Notes under the pieces: model-generated
The model's database searches: none
What the model was told of the DNA's origin: nothing
Seen by the model: the letters and a program-made list of their open reading frames with translations, nothing else
Source of the DNA: Tachypleus tridentatus
Taxonomy: Eukaryota; Arthropoda; Merostomata; Xiphosura; Limulidae
Length of the DNA stretch: 64,000 bases
NCBI RefSeq assembly: GCF_004210375.1
Contig: NC_134837.1
Coordinates: 22,763,586 to 22,827,585, forward strand
Direction of reading: 5' to 3'
Program-made: the position numbers and the translations under genes
Shown here: piece by piece, positions 1 through 12,990 of the stretch
How the letters are laid out: every line of letters begins with the position of its first letter
Position numbering within the stretch: the stretch's first letter is position 1

Positions 1-1380
1 TTGTAGTTCTTCTCCATCACCAGTTCCTCTAATTTTATTATGACAGATTACTTGTTTCCAAACCAGTGGTCATGAGTTCAGTGGGAGGGTGGAGGTCGTA
101 TGTAGCAAAAAAAGCTGAATGAGCAAGGTGAAATAAATTTTCAAATAGATGGGGTTGCACAGATGTGGGATGTTTCAAACTGGATTGGCACCAAAAATGT
201 TTGGAAAGTGCTATTTTAGAGTTCAAATTATAAATCTGAAGAAAGGTATGTCTTAAAGATATAATGCAGTCTATCTACTGGAAGCCAGATAAAAGATCAT
301 CCTGTTAATTTATAAATAAAGGAAAACATTACAATACATATATATATTAAGTTCTTTATACAAGTGGATACATTATCCACATGACAGAAGGGATGTCATA
401 CCATAAGAACAGACCACAATTTTTGTTCATAGTATCATTCATGTTACAATGATCTCAAATGTAAAAGACAAGAAATGGCTTTACAGACTCATGCAATACA
501 ATGTATAACCAAGATGTCAGAAACTTAGTAAAACCTTTTACCAATGTTCAATACTAAGAATAAAAACTGGGGTTTTGAACAATTATCTAGCTTTGTTATT
601 AATGTATGTTAATATGCTTGTCACGAAAATGTAGTTTCTTATTCAACTTGTTATATTATCTAATTCTGAATTTCAAAAAAAAATATTTCAATGCATTCTC
701 AATTTTTACCTGTATCATATGATGCTCTTGCACTTTGAATTTCTCATTTAAGATTTCATTTTCTACTTTTTACTGTTTTGTGTGTCAGTTCCAACTAATT
801 ACAAACTTGTAAGATAGATATTGATAAACAACAAAACATAAAGTTAAGACGTTTTAATCTTCTTGCTACACCAATATATGAAAAAAATGTCAAATACATA
901 TGATATATTCTTTACATTTCACTTTGTCTTTTAAAAAATGCCAATAGGCCTCCATGGCACTTCTACTGAATTATCTATAATCAATAACAGAAGAGCATCT
1001 TTTCTGAGAAGATATTTATAACGATCATGTTGTGATGCTCATAAGTATACATTTGGCCTCAATTTCATTCCAATAGTGTTGTTCAATTTCAAGCTTCTAG
1101 CAGAAAAATTTTCTATTTATAAAGCCACTTAAATTATAGTAGTTATAGGACATTCTTTTCTATTTCTGTGTTCTGTAAAGCATATTTGAAATAAAGATGA
1201 ATTACTATGGAGACAAAATACCATAACAAAGATTATGAGTGCTTCATTCTCTATGACAAAAAGCCTGAGTCTAGGTATAAGTAATACATTTGTTGTTCTT
1301 TTCATGTATAGTTACTGTGAAGAAGTAAAAGGAAAAAAAAAATTATTGTGGTATTTGATATTCTACACCTAAGCAGTTAT
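1..1380. other. AT-rich non-coding
   Basis: No credible exon. A segment near 1140-1200 (AGTTATAGGACATTC, GTGTTCTG) recalls family R at 34.2 and 44.03 kb. Confidence 0.5.
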
Positions 1381-1469
1381 ATACAAATAGCATAATGTGA
1401 CTGTAACTAAACTGTTTGTTTACACTAGGCTGTCCAAGCCCAGGGACAGCTTCTACTGTAGGCTTTTCA

Positions 1470-2230
1470 CTTCTTGCGATTTGTTCAAAGTTACCACTTT
1501 AAAACATATTGCGGTGGACACTGCCTTAGAGAGGAGAGAATGTCCCTCACTCCCAAGTGATGCCACATTGTTTTACTTGGCTCTCTGAAATTATCCACAA
1601 TGGCGTCTTTGCAATCTGTGGTGGTTATGAACAAGGAGGTTATCTTTTGTAAGCTGGTGAAGGTTTTCCACACAGGTATTCAACCTTTCAGGAGGACACA
1701 ACTTTGAATTTTGAACTTAGCTTAATAAACTGCTAGATCTTCAACTGGATCAAAGCACTGGTGCAACTCTGCCATGACCTTGTTCCAGTCTTGAGGATGT
1801 GCCTGCTTCACAGTCCTTATTTTTCTAACAGTGACCAAATAAAACAACTAAAGAAATGGTTCAAATCTTCTTAGCCATTCCCTCCTACACTAGACATGAG
1901 ATCTACTTCACATTTCCTTACCAGTGCTTGTGATCTAGCCATGAACCTCCCAAATCTGAACTCATAGCTTATGGATGAATACAAAATTCCTGCTTCTAGG
2001 TGTGGAATGATAAGGTACCTACAGGAACACATCAAATGGTTCAGGCAACTCCAGGTTCCTATGTGACCCATAGTTGTTTTGACAATAGGTTTCTCTGCTT
2101 GTACAGGTTCAATGCGATACTAAAAATTACTAACTTCACCTGTCTGTGTACCATTGAACCTGCTTGTAAAACAGCTCCTGTGTTTGAGCTTAGACTGCCA
2201 ATGTCTTCCCTAGTTTCTCCCTAATCAAAC
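1470..2230 (-). mobile_element. Possible decayed LTR-retrotransposon gag region
   Basis: Minus-strand frames broken by stops include QDWNKVMAELHQCF, then DPVEDLAVY and RDILSSLRQCPPQYVLKW. Layout and composition recall capsid-domain gag of Ty3/Gypsy elements. No terminal repeats or protease were found. The alternative is unclassified non-coding DNA. Confidence 0.3.
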
Positions 2231-2928
2231 AGTGATGGGATGGACCAGAAATAGAGTGGCTCTAGTAAATCCTCAATCAATTTCAGAAACACCATACTAT
2301 GATGTATTAAGTCTCCTGAATACTGAAGTTACGCCTCAGAAAAACTCTCTTAGTAACTCATGATGCTCCCACATGCTGAAAGTCCTCTTTCTCTGGACTG
2401 TAAGGACATGTTCATCAGACACTCTGATGCATCAGCAAAAGCCTGATGTCCAAGAAATGATTTATGCTACACCCAATGGGTCTAACATACAACCATCCAC
2501 ATCCAGCAGCTTTCTCTTCCTCTTGAATGAGACTCCTTCATCCTATCGATAATACCACTTCCTGACAAATTGTCATTCAACTGGTAGAGAAACAAGTGCA
2601 CATAAAACAAGATAACTGTACAGAAGAAAAACAGCCCTCAACAACAATAATATTAATTATCACAGCACCAAAATTTTTTCTTTCTTCAAAAGGAAAGCAC
2701 TGGTCAAATAAAATGTATATATAAACTCTCAAAGTATAATTCTTTTTTTTCTTCTTTTCTTCCAAATTTAACACTGCTGAAGAAATAAACTTTAATTTAC
2801 AACTTTGTACGTTTTGTATGCTAGATATTATGTTTATTTAATAAAAGGGGTGTCATTAAGTGCCTACAATTGTCCACAACCTCACAAAGAAAAAGTTGTA
2901 GTTTCATTGGTTGTAGGTAAACAGTATG

Positions 2929-3014
2929 CTTTGTGAATAAAATGACCCTTATCCCTAGGTAAACAAATTATTAATTCTACTTACTTGGAGATAAGGGTTG
3001 TTTTATTCACAAAG
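2929..3014. repeat. Imperfect inverted repeat, 34 bp arms (hairpin or MITE remnant)
   Basis: The left arm 2929-2962 begins CTTTGTGAATAAAA; the right arm 2981-3014 is its reverse complement at 29 of 34 positions, with an 18 bp loop. Both arms hold CCCTTATC. No family recognised. Confidence 0.75.
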
Positions 3015-4505
3015 GTCTAAGATACTCCAGTCTGCATTACATACTCTGACACTCTGAAAAGAGAAAATAGTAACCTTATCATGTTGCACACGCTACACTG
3101 ATGGCAATATGCTCCAAGAGAAGTAATACAACCTGATTTTAAATGGTTCTATATAGAGTAGAGATTTGTTACTTGCAAGGAATTTTGTGCATGATGAACA
3201 TTATTTATTTTTGTTCCACAAAAGAGTTTACTATTTGAAACATATGTTTAGAAATGATGAAGCATGATGGAAGGTAAATAAAGTGGTGTACTGAGAAATA
3301 CCTCTTTCACACACAAATTTTTCTTATTCTATCACATGCACAAGAATATTGTTCTACAGATTAAACTACAATCATGGCATGTGGCATGCTTATGGATCTT
3401 TTGTGACACAGTAGCAAATAGTTATCAGATATGTGGCTGGTATTTCTTGGGTCACTAACATATAAGTAGAGCAGCATGGTGCTATAGTCATAATGAACAT
3501 GTTTAACCCTATGACTACCAGTTAATATTGTAAGTACATAACATTGCTCTCATCATAAAACTAGTTCATAAAATTGTTTGAAATTTGACAAGAACTTTCC
3601 TAAAAGAATATAGTTTCAGGAAATTAAGATATTGAATTTTGAGTTTTTCTATTAATACCAATAAAAACTTATTATTTATTATATTTATTTGCATCAACTT
3701 TCTGAACAGTTCATGTGTCAGGTGATATTCATGTTAATTATAGAAATACTTTTCTTTATATTTTTCAAATTTAATTTGAATAACCTCAAGAACATCTTAC
3801 AAGAACATCAAAAGTTTTTTCGAGGTAAATGTTTATTTTTTATTTTTCACTTTTTCTATCATACCACTAAGTGTAGCTATTATAACCAATGTACAGTTTA
3901 ATGAAATGTTTAAAATTAAGAAATGGAAATATGTACATACCTTTTAACTTTTTGTGAAGTAATTTTAAAACATCTTCTTTGGGTCATGTGTGTAATTTCA
4001 CATCTTTACCTTCTCATTTTTAGTTTATTTTAATATATTATTTTCCTTTCCTGTTCTTTACCATTAATTATTTATGTCAGCAGGTGCCTACTGGCAATGA
4101 ATAGTATTGTCAGCAGTACTTTAGCCTCCTGCAAGTACTGCTGAGTAGACCTGCTGTGTTAGCAGCTTAGTCCTCCCGTCCTTCCTAAGTCTGGGTGTTT
4201 AGGTTATATAAAAAAATGAATAAACCTGTCAGATATGAATTTTAAAACACAAATACCAGACAATTAACTAAAATATAAAGATAAAACCTATACATAATTT
4301 ATCCATGTATAACATTAATATGTATTAGATGAGATAAAATAACTATATGCTTGCCATAATATACCTGCAACAATACTTTATCAGTTTAATAAGCCTGAAA
4401 ATGAACAATGGGCACCAATTTTAACCTAATCATTGTAAAACTGTACCTTAAAATTAGCTCTTTCTTTTGGTTACAAATATGCCCTTCAAAATACACAACT
4501 GTGGT
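3015..4505. other. AT-rich non-coding
   Basis: I see no convincing feature. Short frames lack splice sites. Confidence 0.5.
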
Positions 4506-4602
4506 TTAAAATGTGGATGTGGCTGCTGTCGGATTGGGAAAGATATAGAGCTTCTCTTCTGCTAACTGTCTGATTGGAATTTGAAACGTCTCAAGGAACA
4601 TC
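4506..4602 (-). CDS. Candidate terminal exon, unassigned
   Basis: A TACTAAT branch-point-like sequence and a TATACAG acceptor precede G plus 31 codons beginning MFLETFQIPIRQLAEEKLY and ending FPNPTAATSTF-stop. The frame looks coding (LAEEKLY amphipathic part). I recognise no family. It could be the last exon of the same minus-strand gene as the 6.4 and 9.7 kb segments. The open frame also extends upstream to an ATG at 4715, so a short unspliced chance frame is the alternative. Confidence 0.28.
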
Positions 4603-5625
4603 CTGTATACATAGTTTTGTGTATTAGTAAAACAGAAGAATTGTAAGCTATTTTTAACTACAAACACATGATGTGGTAACAAAAGTTGTAGGTACTGTTT
4701 TGGAGGTTCTTTCAAAATAAAAGGACTAAAAACTTACATCAAATAAAATTTTGAATTATACTTGATAATGCTAATTTCATTAAAATACACTGATAGTAAA
4801 GTGGTTTAATTAAAGTTTGAATATAACTCAGTAATACTTCATGGCATGCAGAAAGAGTTTGAAGATTACACTTCAAGTCAAAGAGTTAATGCTGCACTGG
4901 CATTTAAAAACACTACAAGCATATTTATCTTTTTTACAACCATACAAATAACATATACTTGATAATCATGGTAAGGATTCTGTTGATTGATTAAGGTACA
5001 TGAGAAAACTTCAGATTCATTAGTGTTGAGCAGATAATGTGAAACTAAGTTCAAAAATTTTCTAGGAGAAAATGAAAACTTTTTGAGGGTATGAAAAATG
5101 CAGGAATTTACAACGTAATTTAAGTAGAAATAACAAAATAAATATGTATCATTTGTTTATCAAAACTTTGAGACTTTTCTTTTTATCAGATTATAAAAAG
5201 GTAAGTTAGTTACTTCAGTATATCTGTCAAAGTTACCACTGTAGCTCTGTATGTTTTGTTGCTTTTAGTTATGAAAAATCTTTTACATATATTTGTTACA
5301 TTCAGATCTTGACAGTTTTCTATTATATATAGCTAACTAGCACCAATTAGTTTATACTGGCAACACCATGTACTTTCTCACAAACACTATATTTGTTCTC
5401 TGTCTGTCAGTAACAGATCAAGATGACTGTATGGCCTAGGTGCCTTCTGTTCATAGGCCCTGCGAGTCTTGTAAGTTAAACCAAAAGTTAGATAAATTAT
5501 AACTGTTTTAAGTATACATTGCCATAGCTGCACAAATGCTGTACAAATTAACATCTTTATCAAAAATGTACTAATATCTTGTAATATACTGAATTCTATT
5601 AAAAATGGCTCAGTATGAAATAATG

Positions 5626-5836
5626 AATTTAGCAGTGTAAGACTAGAGGGAGGGCAGCTAGTCATCACCACTCACTCTCAACTCTTGGACTACTATTTAA
5701 CCAATGAATAGTGGGACTGACCATCACATTATAATGCCTCCATGGCTGAAAGGGCGAGCATGTTTGATGTGATGGGGATTTGAACCCTCGACCCTCAGAT
5801 TACAAGTCAAGTGCCTTAACCACCTGGCCATGCCAA
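5626..5836 (-). mobile_element. SINE family 1, copy lacking the tail
   Basis: Reverse-oriented copy from AATTTAGCAGTG through the body to the tRNA-like head (GGCATGGCCAGGTGG). The terminal tail of about 60 bp is missing. CpGs have decayed. Confidence 0.9.
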
Positions 5837-6419
5837 ACCAGTGGAATAAAGAAGTCTTTTTAGTGAAATACATAAATATGAAAGTGAGTACACAAACTAA
5901 TGCATATATAAAAAACATATTGTAATATATGTAGTAAAATCTTTACAATAAAATGTTTATTTCATGTTTCTATGCTTATTATTTTTTGGCCTGCTAAGAT
6001 TAACTTTTAAGGAAAATTTTCATGAACCCATAATTTCCATAGGCCCTAGGCACTGTGCCTAATAAATAATACAGCCCTGCTGTCTGTTTGTGGTTCTTTC
6101 TTTGGACAGCCATTGTTCATTAAAAATAGATATCCCATCACAGGTTTTAAGATTCTTTAATTTTCTGCCATTTGAACTATATACTTAAATATTTTTTACT
6201 GATATATTCAACAAAACTTAATTAAATCCTATTAGTACTACTGTACATAACAATAATGCCATGCCATAGCATGCACCATTTGTAAAACAGAAGACAAGAC
6301 ATGAACATATGAAACTTGATATGCTTGCAGACTTCCTAACTATAAGTTAACAGAATAAATTATTCTGAAAGATACTAACATTTTATAACATTGAAAATGT
6401 ATTTCTTGTATGTACTCAC

Positions 6420-6484
6420 TTCCCTTACATCTAGCTTTTCTGGTCCAATGCTGTCCTCTATAGCAGTACTTGTTAGTTCAAAAA
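6420..6484 (-). CDS. Splice-flanked candidate exon, unassigned
   Basis: A strong pyrimidine tract and TTCTAG acceptor precede a 65 bp segment that is open only in phase 1. It encodes FELTSTAIEDSIGPEKLDVRE and ends at GAA|GTGAGT; an alternative donor GAT|GTAAGG lies 9 bases earlier. Both splice sites score well by eye. I do not recognise the protein. It shares the strand of the HMG-like exon, but phases do not join directly, so at least one exon would lie between. Confidence 0.35.
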
Positions 6485-6499
6485 CTAGAATAAAGATGA

Positions 6500-7590
6500 T
6501 AATGGACAGAAGAAATATAAAAGTGAATACACTATCACTTTACATTAATACAGAAAATTTAGGGAGAAAAACAGGACGATAGAAAAGGACATAGGAGGAG
6601 TGGAATAGAATGTAAGAAGAACTGATGGCATACACATCAAAACACCAATGACAATAAATGAGAAAGAGGAAGAAATATGTTTAAGAGACAGATAATGTAA
6701 GGACTAAGAAGCCGTAAGTTCAAAGGAAGTTAGGGCATTGAGAACAACATTAAGACCACAGTCTGGTAGCTAAAAGAATGAGGAAGGCTAGGAGGAAAAA
6801 AACTGATGTAATAAGAAATTGGAAATTAGTCAAGGAAGCCATCCAGAAACCAGGAACAGTCAAAATAGACTAGCCATAGTCAAAAAAGCAAAAGATACAG
6901 AGAGGTGAGGAACAGAAGAATAGAGATAAGGATTGCTGCTGAGACATACAGTGATAAATATGACACTTCTGTTGATGAACTCTATGAAGGATGGATGAGC
7001 AGAATGAGACATGACAAATCCTATATGTGAAGCCAGAGAGCGATGACATTGCTGTATGGAAGAGAGAAGTACAAGGTTAAAGAAAATGGAGAGTGGAAGA
7101 GAAAAGTCAGAAGACTTAGCAGAAGAAACCACAATTGGGCCAGCCAAAGTGTTTCAACAAGAAGAACATGAATAGAAGATTGGTACTAAGGAAGAGATTG
7201 GACTATTCCTGATTTAATGTATCCACTGCCTGTGCAGTAATGTGTGGAACAAGACACCTGAATGGGAAAAGCTTAGAATTTCTGTAAGCATCAATAGCAT
7301 TGATATGAGAAATTATCAGAAAAGTCAAAGCCATCCCAAGGGAAGTTCCATTGATATTGTAGTACACAAGAAAAGACCTAAGCATGACCATAGGGAAAAG
7401 GGTTTCCAAGGAAACCCAATTCCTCAATAGATAGAAAACCTCTCTCATGGAAAGACAAGGAAAGGATAGAGCTGTGGGAGCCAAACCCTCCATGACCTGC
7501 AAATTCAGTATAGAAAACTGTGCTCTACTGAGATGGTAACTGAATAATACACTCAAATGAATTATATACTGAATGGGTGTGAGATGAGAC
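6500..7590. other. Purine-rich moderate-GC stretch, unclassified repeat
   Basis: Plus strand is A/G-rich. The segment CACAATTGGGCCAGCCAA at about 7.13 kb recurs as CATAGTTGGGCCAGCCAA at about 49.73 kb with similar purine-rich flanks, so both may be copies of one non-coding repeat. Confidence 0.35.
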
Positions 7591-7595
7591 TCAAC

Positions 7596-7871
7596 CAGCT
7601 TGACATGGTCAGGTGGGTTAGGGGTTCGACTTGTAATCTGAGGGTTGGGTTTGAATCCCTGTGGCACCAAACATACTTGTCCTTTCAGCTGTGGGTGTGT
7701 TGTAATGTGATGGTCAATCCTACTATTCATTGGTAAAAGTAGCCCAAGAAGTGATGGTGGGTGGTGATGACTAGCTGCCTTCCCTCTAGTCTTACAAATG
7801 CTAAATTAGGGATGGCTAGCACACATAGCCCTTGAGTAGCTTTGCCTGAAATTCAAAAACACACAAACAAA
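7596..7871 (+). mobile_element. SINE family 1, near full-length diverged copy
   Basis: Head GACATGGTCAGGTGGGTTA, the GTGATGGTCAATCCTACTAT body and a tail ending AAACACACAAACAAA. Moderately diverged, CpGs mostly changed to TpG/CpA. Confidence 0.92.
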
Positions 7872-9656
7872 ATAATAATTGTGGAATCTCAATCCCAAGC
7901 CATGAATGTGATAATTAAAGGCTTATATAATGTGAAAAAACCCAAAAAAACAAACATATGAGGCCAACACCAGGTGAATTCAGAAGTGGTAAACTTGTCC
8001 ATGGTGTAGAGACTGAAGATAAAGTCTAGATGCTAGGGAAATGTGAATGATAAGGTAAACATTAGATATGTTAACTCTGGTCATGCAACACAGCAATATC
8101 ACATGGACACACATTAGATTTAGGGAAATTTCAAGGCTAATAGAAAGCAATAAAAATTTGCATACAGAGAGCAGCACTGAAGCAGGAAAGCAGGATGTGA
8201 AAATAGGTTAGGTATTGTACTGGAAATGATTATTTTACATTCTGTAGCAATTTTTTGATTTAATTTTTATTCAAATTAAAAATTTTCTGAAGTTTTAAAA
8301 ATAATTTTAAAAATAACCAGAGTTCTGGAGGTGTAAAAAAAGTAGTTCCAGGAGCTTCCAGGAATTGTGCAAACTCTGTATAATGTGCTGACAATACAAA
8401 CTGATATTTTATCTGCCCACTCTGTCTTACAATCTACCGTAATAAACTTTGATGATTTACATGCCTCCATTTATCAACACAGAAGCTGATATATATTATT
8501 CAACATTGTATTCATTGATAAATTTATATGTTTTTTAAAACCATTTCAGGAGTTATTAACATAAAAAGTCTATTCTGATTAATAAATATGTCTGCACAAG
8601 CTAGAAATTACTACCTTAGAGCAATGCAATATGTCTTAAGAGACTTATCTCAAGTTTCACAAAATTTGCACAAATCTACACTCCAATTCTGACATGAGCC
8701 ATTTTGGTTCCCAACTGACATTCATACTTAAACTCATTACCACCAAGTTTTGTTTTAATTGAAACAAAACAAAACTGAAACCAACCTCTATATCTTGAAT
8801 GATAAATGATGAGCTGTTCTCCTGCTCAAATAAACTTTTATTTCTATCGTTACAGTCTAGAGGAGGAAATATTACATGAATATGGTACAAAGGCAAGAAG
8901 AACCAAACAAATTGACAGAATTATTTACTGTTATTTTTATAACATATGTTCATACTACTATGAACTACCATGTTACATTTCTGTAATACTCATTGGTGGG
9001 TAATTTAAACTGTTGAATACTTAAAGATTCAGATGGATGTCAATACCATAAAAAATGATTGGACAAATATTTAAACAATAGTTTAATAATTTCTAACTTG
9101 TGCAGTAATGCTCTGGTAAATGTACTGTATAAATTCTTCTTGGTGATTTATTTTGAAAATTTTTAGTATTAGACAAACAAACTTAAGATAAGCAATAGAA
9201 TACCAAAGGTCAAAGAAAAATATCATTAAATTGAATCAATTTAACCTGAATCTTTCTTAGAAACCTTGAACTGTAGAGCATTGTGATTTACATATGAAAC
9301 CTGAAGCAATGTATTAATTTGCTATTACACAAAAGTAAATTATAGAAATCATTAAGCGATACATTATTTATATAAGTTTAGTGGACATAGTACAACTACT
9401 TATAGGGCTAATATCAAAACCACTAAATAATACACATGTTAGATTCACAGTTAAAATCCTATTCACTTTAAAAAAAGATCAGGTCTGTTTGTATATTTGG
9501 TTATTTCTCTCACAAACTTAAAACTACTGACTTTATTTCTTGATACTGTTCACAAACTTTTAAAGTCTGAAATAATGATTTTGAATAAAGTACACTATTA
9601 ATATTCAGCTACTCATGGGTAAAATTAGACCATCTACAGATAATATCGTTACTTAC
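7872..9656. other. Non-coding between candidate exons
   Basis: No supported feature; AT-rich, no conserved frame seen. Confidence 0.45.
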
Positions 9657-9774
9657 AGAAAACATTTTGAGTTTCTTTTGCTTCAAATAAGTTTGATAAG
9701 CTTCTGATTGCTGGTATTCTTTAAAGTTCTGCACAATATCTTTTCTTGTCTTCTTCAACACGATCAAGAAAATT
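9657..9774 (-). CDS. HMG-box C-terminal exon, HMG20A/B-like, with a 1-nt frameshift
   Basis: The segment is bounded by CATCTTAG and TCT|GTAAGT. Read with one base skipped near 9718-9721 it gives 39 codons, phase 0-0: NFLDRVEEDKKRYCAEL then KEYQQSEAYQTYLKQKKLK. This is the third helix and tail of an HMG box. The closest pattern I know is HMG20A/BRAF35-type (human RYLDEADRDKERYMKEL and EQYQKTEAYKVF). The extra T in CTTTAAAG breaks the frame after AEL and creates an immediate TAA. Either this is an assembly or sequencing error in a real exon, or the locus is a pseudogene that kept its introns. The exon with the first part of the box was not found; it may lie in the gap. Confidence 0.5.
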
Positions 9775-11170
9775 CTAAGATGTTTAAATATAACTAATAT
9801 ATATATACCCTATTTTCACATCAAGCATTAATGAACTAACAAAACCACTAAAATAAATGTACGAGCATTAAAAGGTCCTGCTGATGTTTAAAATACAACT
9901 ATTATATCTATTTTCTGAATAAAATCTTATACATTAGCCAAAAAACAAACAAATGTAAATGTGGGAGTAAAAAACTTTGCTAATGGTAGTAAACATAATC
10001 TAGAGAGAAAATGGGATATAAACCAAAATACCGTGAAATCCTTAACATAAGTGTAGGCACAATTTCTAATGGATAGTGTAAACATAATAACTGCTATACA
10101 CATCATTGACAAACAGATTCCTTTGTTTTAATAAATAAATGAAGAAATATTAATTTGTTGTGAATAATGTTATACATGAATGTTACCAAAAATATTTTAT
10201 TAAATGCAGATTTATGTGTTAATGTTTGTTTATGTTTTATGTATTTCTTTATTTTGCTTCTTAATAATTAGTTGGTTAAATTCTAAAAAATATATTTAAA
10301 TATGGGGTAAGTTGACTCAGTGGGTTTCAAAGAATGGATACTCTGAATTTGTACTCAGTGTACAAATTTAACTTTCAGCAAAGATAGTCCTTTGATGGCT
10401 GGATATATATTAATAATAGCACTAAACAAACATCTCAACTATCCCATAAATCTTCAAACACATGAATAGCCTTTTCTGTAACTGTTTTAAATATTCTAAT
10501 ATCCTGCATCAGACTGTTATGTCATCACATCAAAAGTTATTAACAATGCTGATTTTCAAAATACTTTCTTTACATTTGGATAAGAACAGTAGTTAAAAAC
10601 CAGCATATAACCTCTCTACAAGAATATCAGTTCACTGTCTGTACACAAGGGTGACTGATCATTTCTGTAGCACATCCAACCTAGTATGCAAATACCAGAA
10701 CTGAGGTTAGAGAAGACTACTTTGTTGATCAACATCTAGGCAAAATCTACATGTCTACTCAAGTCAAGTCTACTATCATTCCTCAGAGCAAAATATCCAG
10801 TGATTTTGGTGCACGTTATTTGCTGTTTTCCTAAGGAAGTAGTCAACCATGATCTGGGCTCCATCAGTTTTCTGGAACTGTAAGAAAGTACTTACACCTT
10901 TCTGTTAGCTCTCATGGACCAGCTGAGCAGTTGATCAAATATAGGGATCAAGTACCAAGTGGTTCAAAATGGTTCCAAATGATGGCATGGAAAAGTCCTT
11001 TTAGGTCTCAGTGGGCAAGGTGTAGGATGAGGGGTCTGTGGATTAAGAAAGAGTACAAGATGGTTTAAAAAAGATCCTACAGCATTGGACAAGGCAGAAT
11101 ATGGTAAATAGCAATGCCCAATAATATGCAATGGTACAAACAGAGATGTCATGACTGAAGAGGTTTGGTT
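9775..11170. other. Non-coding
   Basis: Nothing recognisable. 10.6-11.1 kb has higher GC, probably old repeat. The missing first half of the HMG box was not found here. Confidence 0.45.
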
Positions 11171-11419
11171 TATTTCGAATTTTGCACAAAGCTACACAAG
11201 GGTTATCTGTGCTTACTGTCCCTAATTTAGTAGTCAAAGACAAGAGGGAAAACTAATCATCACCAACCCCACCAACTCGAGCTATTCTTTTTTAATAACA
11301 AACAGTGGGATTGACCATTACATTATATCACCCTCATGGCTGAAAGAATGAAAATGTTTGGTACAACAGGTATTCAAACTCATGAGTCAAGCATCTTAAC
11401 TACCTGAGCATGCTGGGCC
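11171..11419 (-). mobile_element. SINE family 1, old copy
   Basis: Tail (TTTCGAATTTTGCACAAAGC), body and head are present in reverse orientation with many substitutions and small deletions. It lies 0.3 kb from the assembly gap. Confidence 0.88.
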
Positions 11420-11725
11420 ATGGTTAAAGAGATACTTAAAGGTGTTGAAGGTAAAGTAGGTCAGCTAGGAGGGGTGGTGAGAAGGATAAAATGGTGATAA
11501 AAGTCATTTACACAGGTATACAGAATAGGTGGATAGGCAACATGAAAATGATAGAAAATGATTGGATAGTCCATCCCAATGAGCAATAGATCATATAAAT
11601 CCATAAATAAAGATGAAGGGATGTCACTCTTTGATGATGTAGAGTGATGAGGTGCAGTTGGGCAGAAGAATGGAAGAATGTTGGAAATGGTATGGTGCTT
11701 GATAAAGAAAGTAAGGAAATCAAGG

Positions 11726-12225
11726 NNNNNNNNNNNNNNNNNNNNNNNNNNNNNNNNNNNNNNNNNNNNNNNNNNNNNNNNNNNNNNNNNNNNNNNNNNN
11801 NNNNNNNNNNNNNNNNNNNNNNNNNNNNNNNNNNNNNNNNNNNNNNNNNNNNNNNNNNNNNNNNNNNNNNNNNNNNNNNNNNNNNNNNNNNNNNNNNNNN
11901 NNNNNNNNNNNNNNNNNNNNNNNNNNNNNNNNNNNNNNNNNNNNNNNNNNNNNNNNNNNNNNNNNNNNNNNNNNNNNNNNNNNNNNNNNNNNNNNNNNNN
12001 NNNNNNNNNNNNNNNNNNNNNNNNNNNNNNNNNNNNNNNNNNNNNNNNNNNNNNNNNNNNNNNNNNNNNNNNNNNNNNNNNNNNNNNNNNNNNNNNNNNN
12101 NNNNNNNNNNNNNNNNNNNNNNNNNNNNNNNNNNNNNNNNNNNNNNNNNNNNNNNNNNNNNNNNNNNNNNNNNNNNNNNNNNNNNNNNNNNNNNNNNNNN
12201 NNNNNNNNNNNNNNNNNNNNNNNNN
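11726..12225. other. Assembly gap of exactly 500 N
   Basis: The run of N is exactly 500 long, a placeholder size, so its true length is unknown. Open frames through it are artefacts. Confidence 0.99.
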
Positions 12226-12345
12226 CATAGCACCCAAACAATTACAGAAACTACAAAGAATACAAAATTCAGTTTTTTAACTTCAGCCTCTAAAGTACCA
12301 CGTTGCACTTCATCCACATTCATGTAGGGGTATGCAAACATAAAA
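12226..12345 (-). CDS. Open frame running into the assembly gap, possible exon
   Basis: On the minus strand a frame follows a CTTACAG acceptor-like site and contains YPYMNVDEVQRGTLEAEVKKL, then a hydrophobic run, before entering the N block. The acidic/basic heptad-like part looks coding but there is no convincing GT donor and I recognise no family. It could be an exon of the neighbouring minus-strand gene or a chance frame. Confidence 0.22.
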
Positions 12346-12549
12346 CAATATCTGTAAGATTCTTGCATAATTCTCTAAAGTATTTTAATAAAAATTGGCA
12401 TAAAAATGACTTAATGTGTGATCTTGACAGATACTACGAACATGATGAAATTAGTCCTAAATACCTCTCACCTTTTAACATATATTTAAGAAATATCAAA
12501 CAAGCTGGCCACCATGCACTAGACACTTAAACCTAGTTTTTATTATTGT

Positions 12550-12990
12550 ACCCTTTTTTTTTTCTTATTTTATTTTATTATTATTACTACTACTAGTAAT
12601 AGTATTTTATATTATTATTACTAGTAATATTAGTATTTTATTTATGGAAGAAAGAAAGAATGAAAAAATGATAATAAAAAAACAAATAAATAATATATAT
12701 ATATAAAAGAAAAAAAATTATTGTCGAGACTATGCATGGACACTGACCTGAAACGGGCCTGAGTACGGTGTCATACTCTGGCCCAAAGTTATACCAATTA
12801 ACAAACACTTAACGATAGATGCCATCAACCTTCGGGATGGAGGAAGAGGTCTAATGCACCTGACCCTCCTGGGCATTTAACATCACTACCCAAGTACCAA
12901 CACAGAGGAAGCAAAGCCATTCGGCGACTCGTCCGGGAAGCCGGACTTTGTGCACCACTGCTATAGAGTAAGGGTGATGTGACCACAAGA
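12550..12990 (-). mobile_element. Young unclassified insertion, LINE-like 3' end with A/T-rich tail
   Basis: A CpG-rich, GC-richer block (12720-12990) contrasts with its surroundings. On the minus strand it is followed by simple A/T-rich repeats and an A run (plus-strand T run near 12551). This is the layout of a 5'-truncated non-LTR retrotransposon 3' end. A short frame ends GSGALDLFLHPEG-stop but no domain is recognisable. Confidence 0.4.

Noticed and set aside
3920..4000. Minus-strand exon ending AAAAG|GTATGT
   Set aside because: A stop lies just upstream with no AG acceptor between it and the frame.
7203..7730. 175-residue minus-strand frame
   Set aside because: It overlaps a SINE and shows no domain, splice signal or plausible composition.
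11461..12368. Long open frames of 173-286 residues on both strands
   Set aside because: They consist mainly of the 500 N gap.
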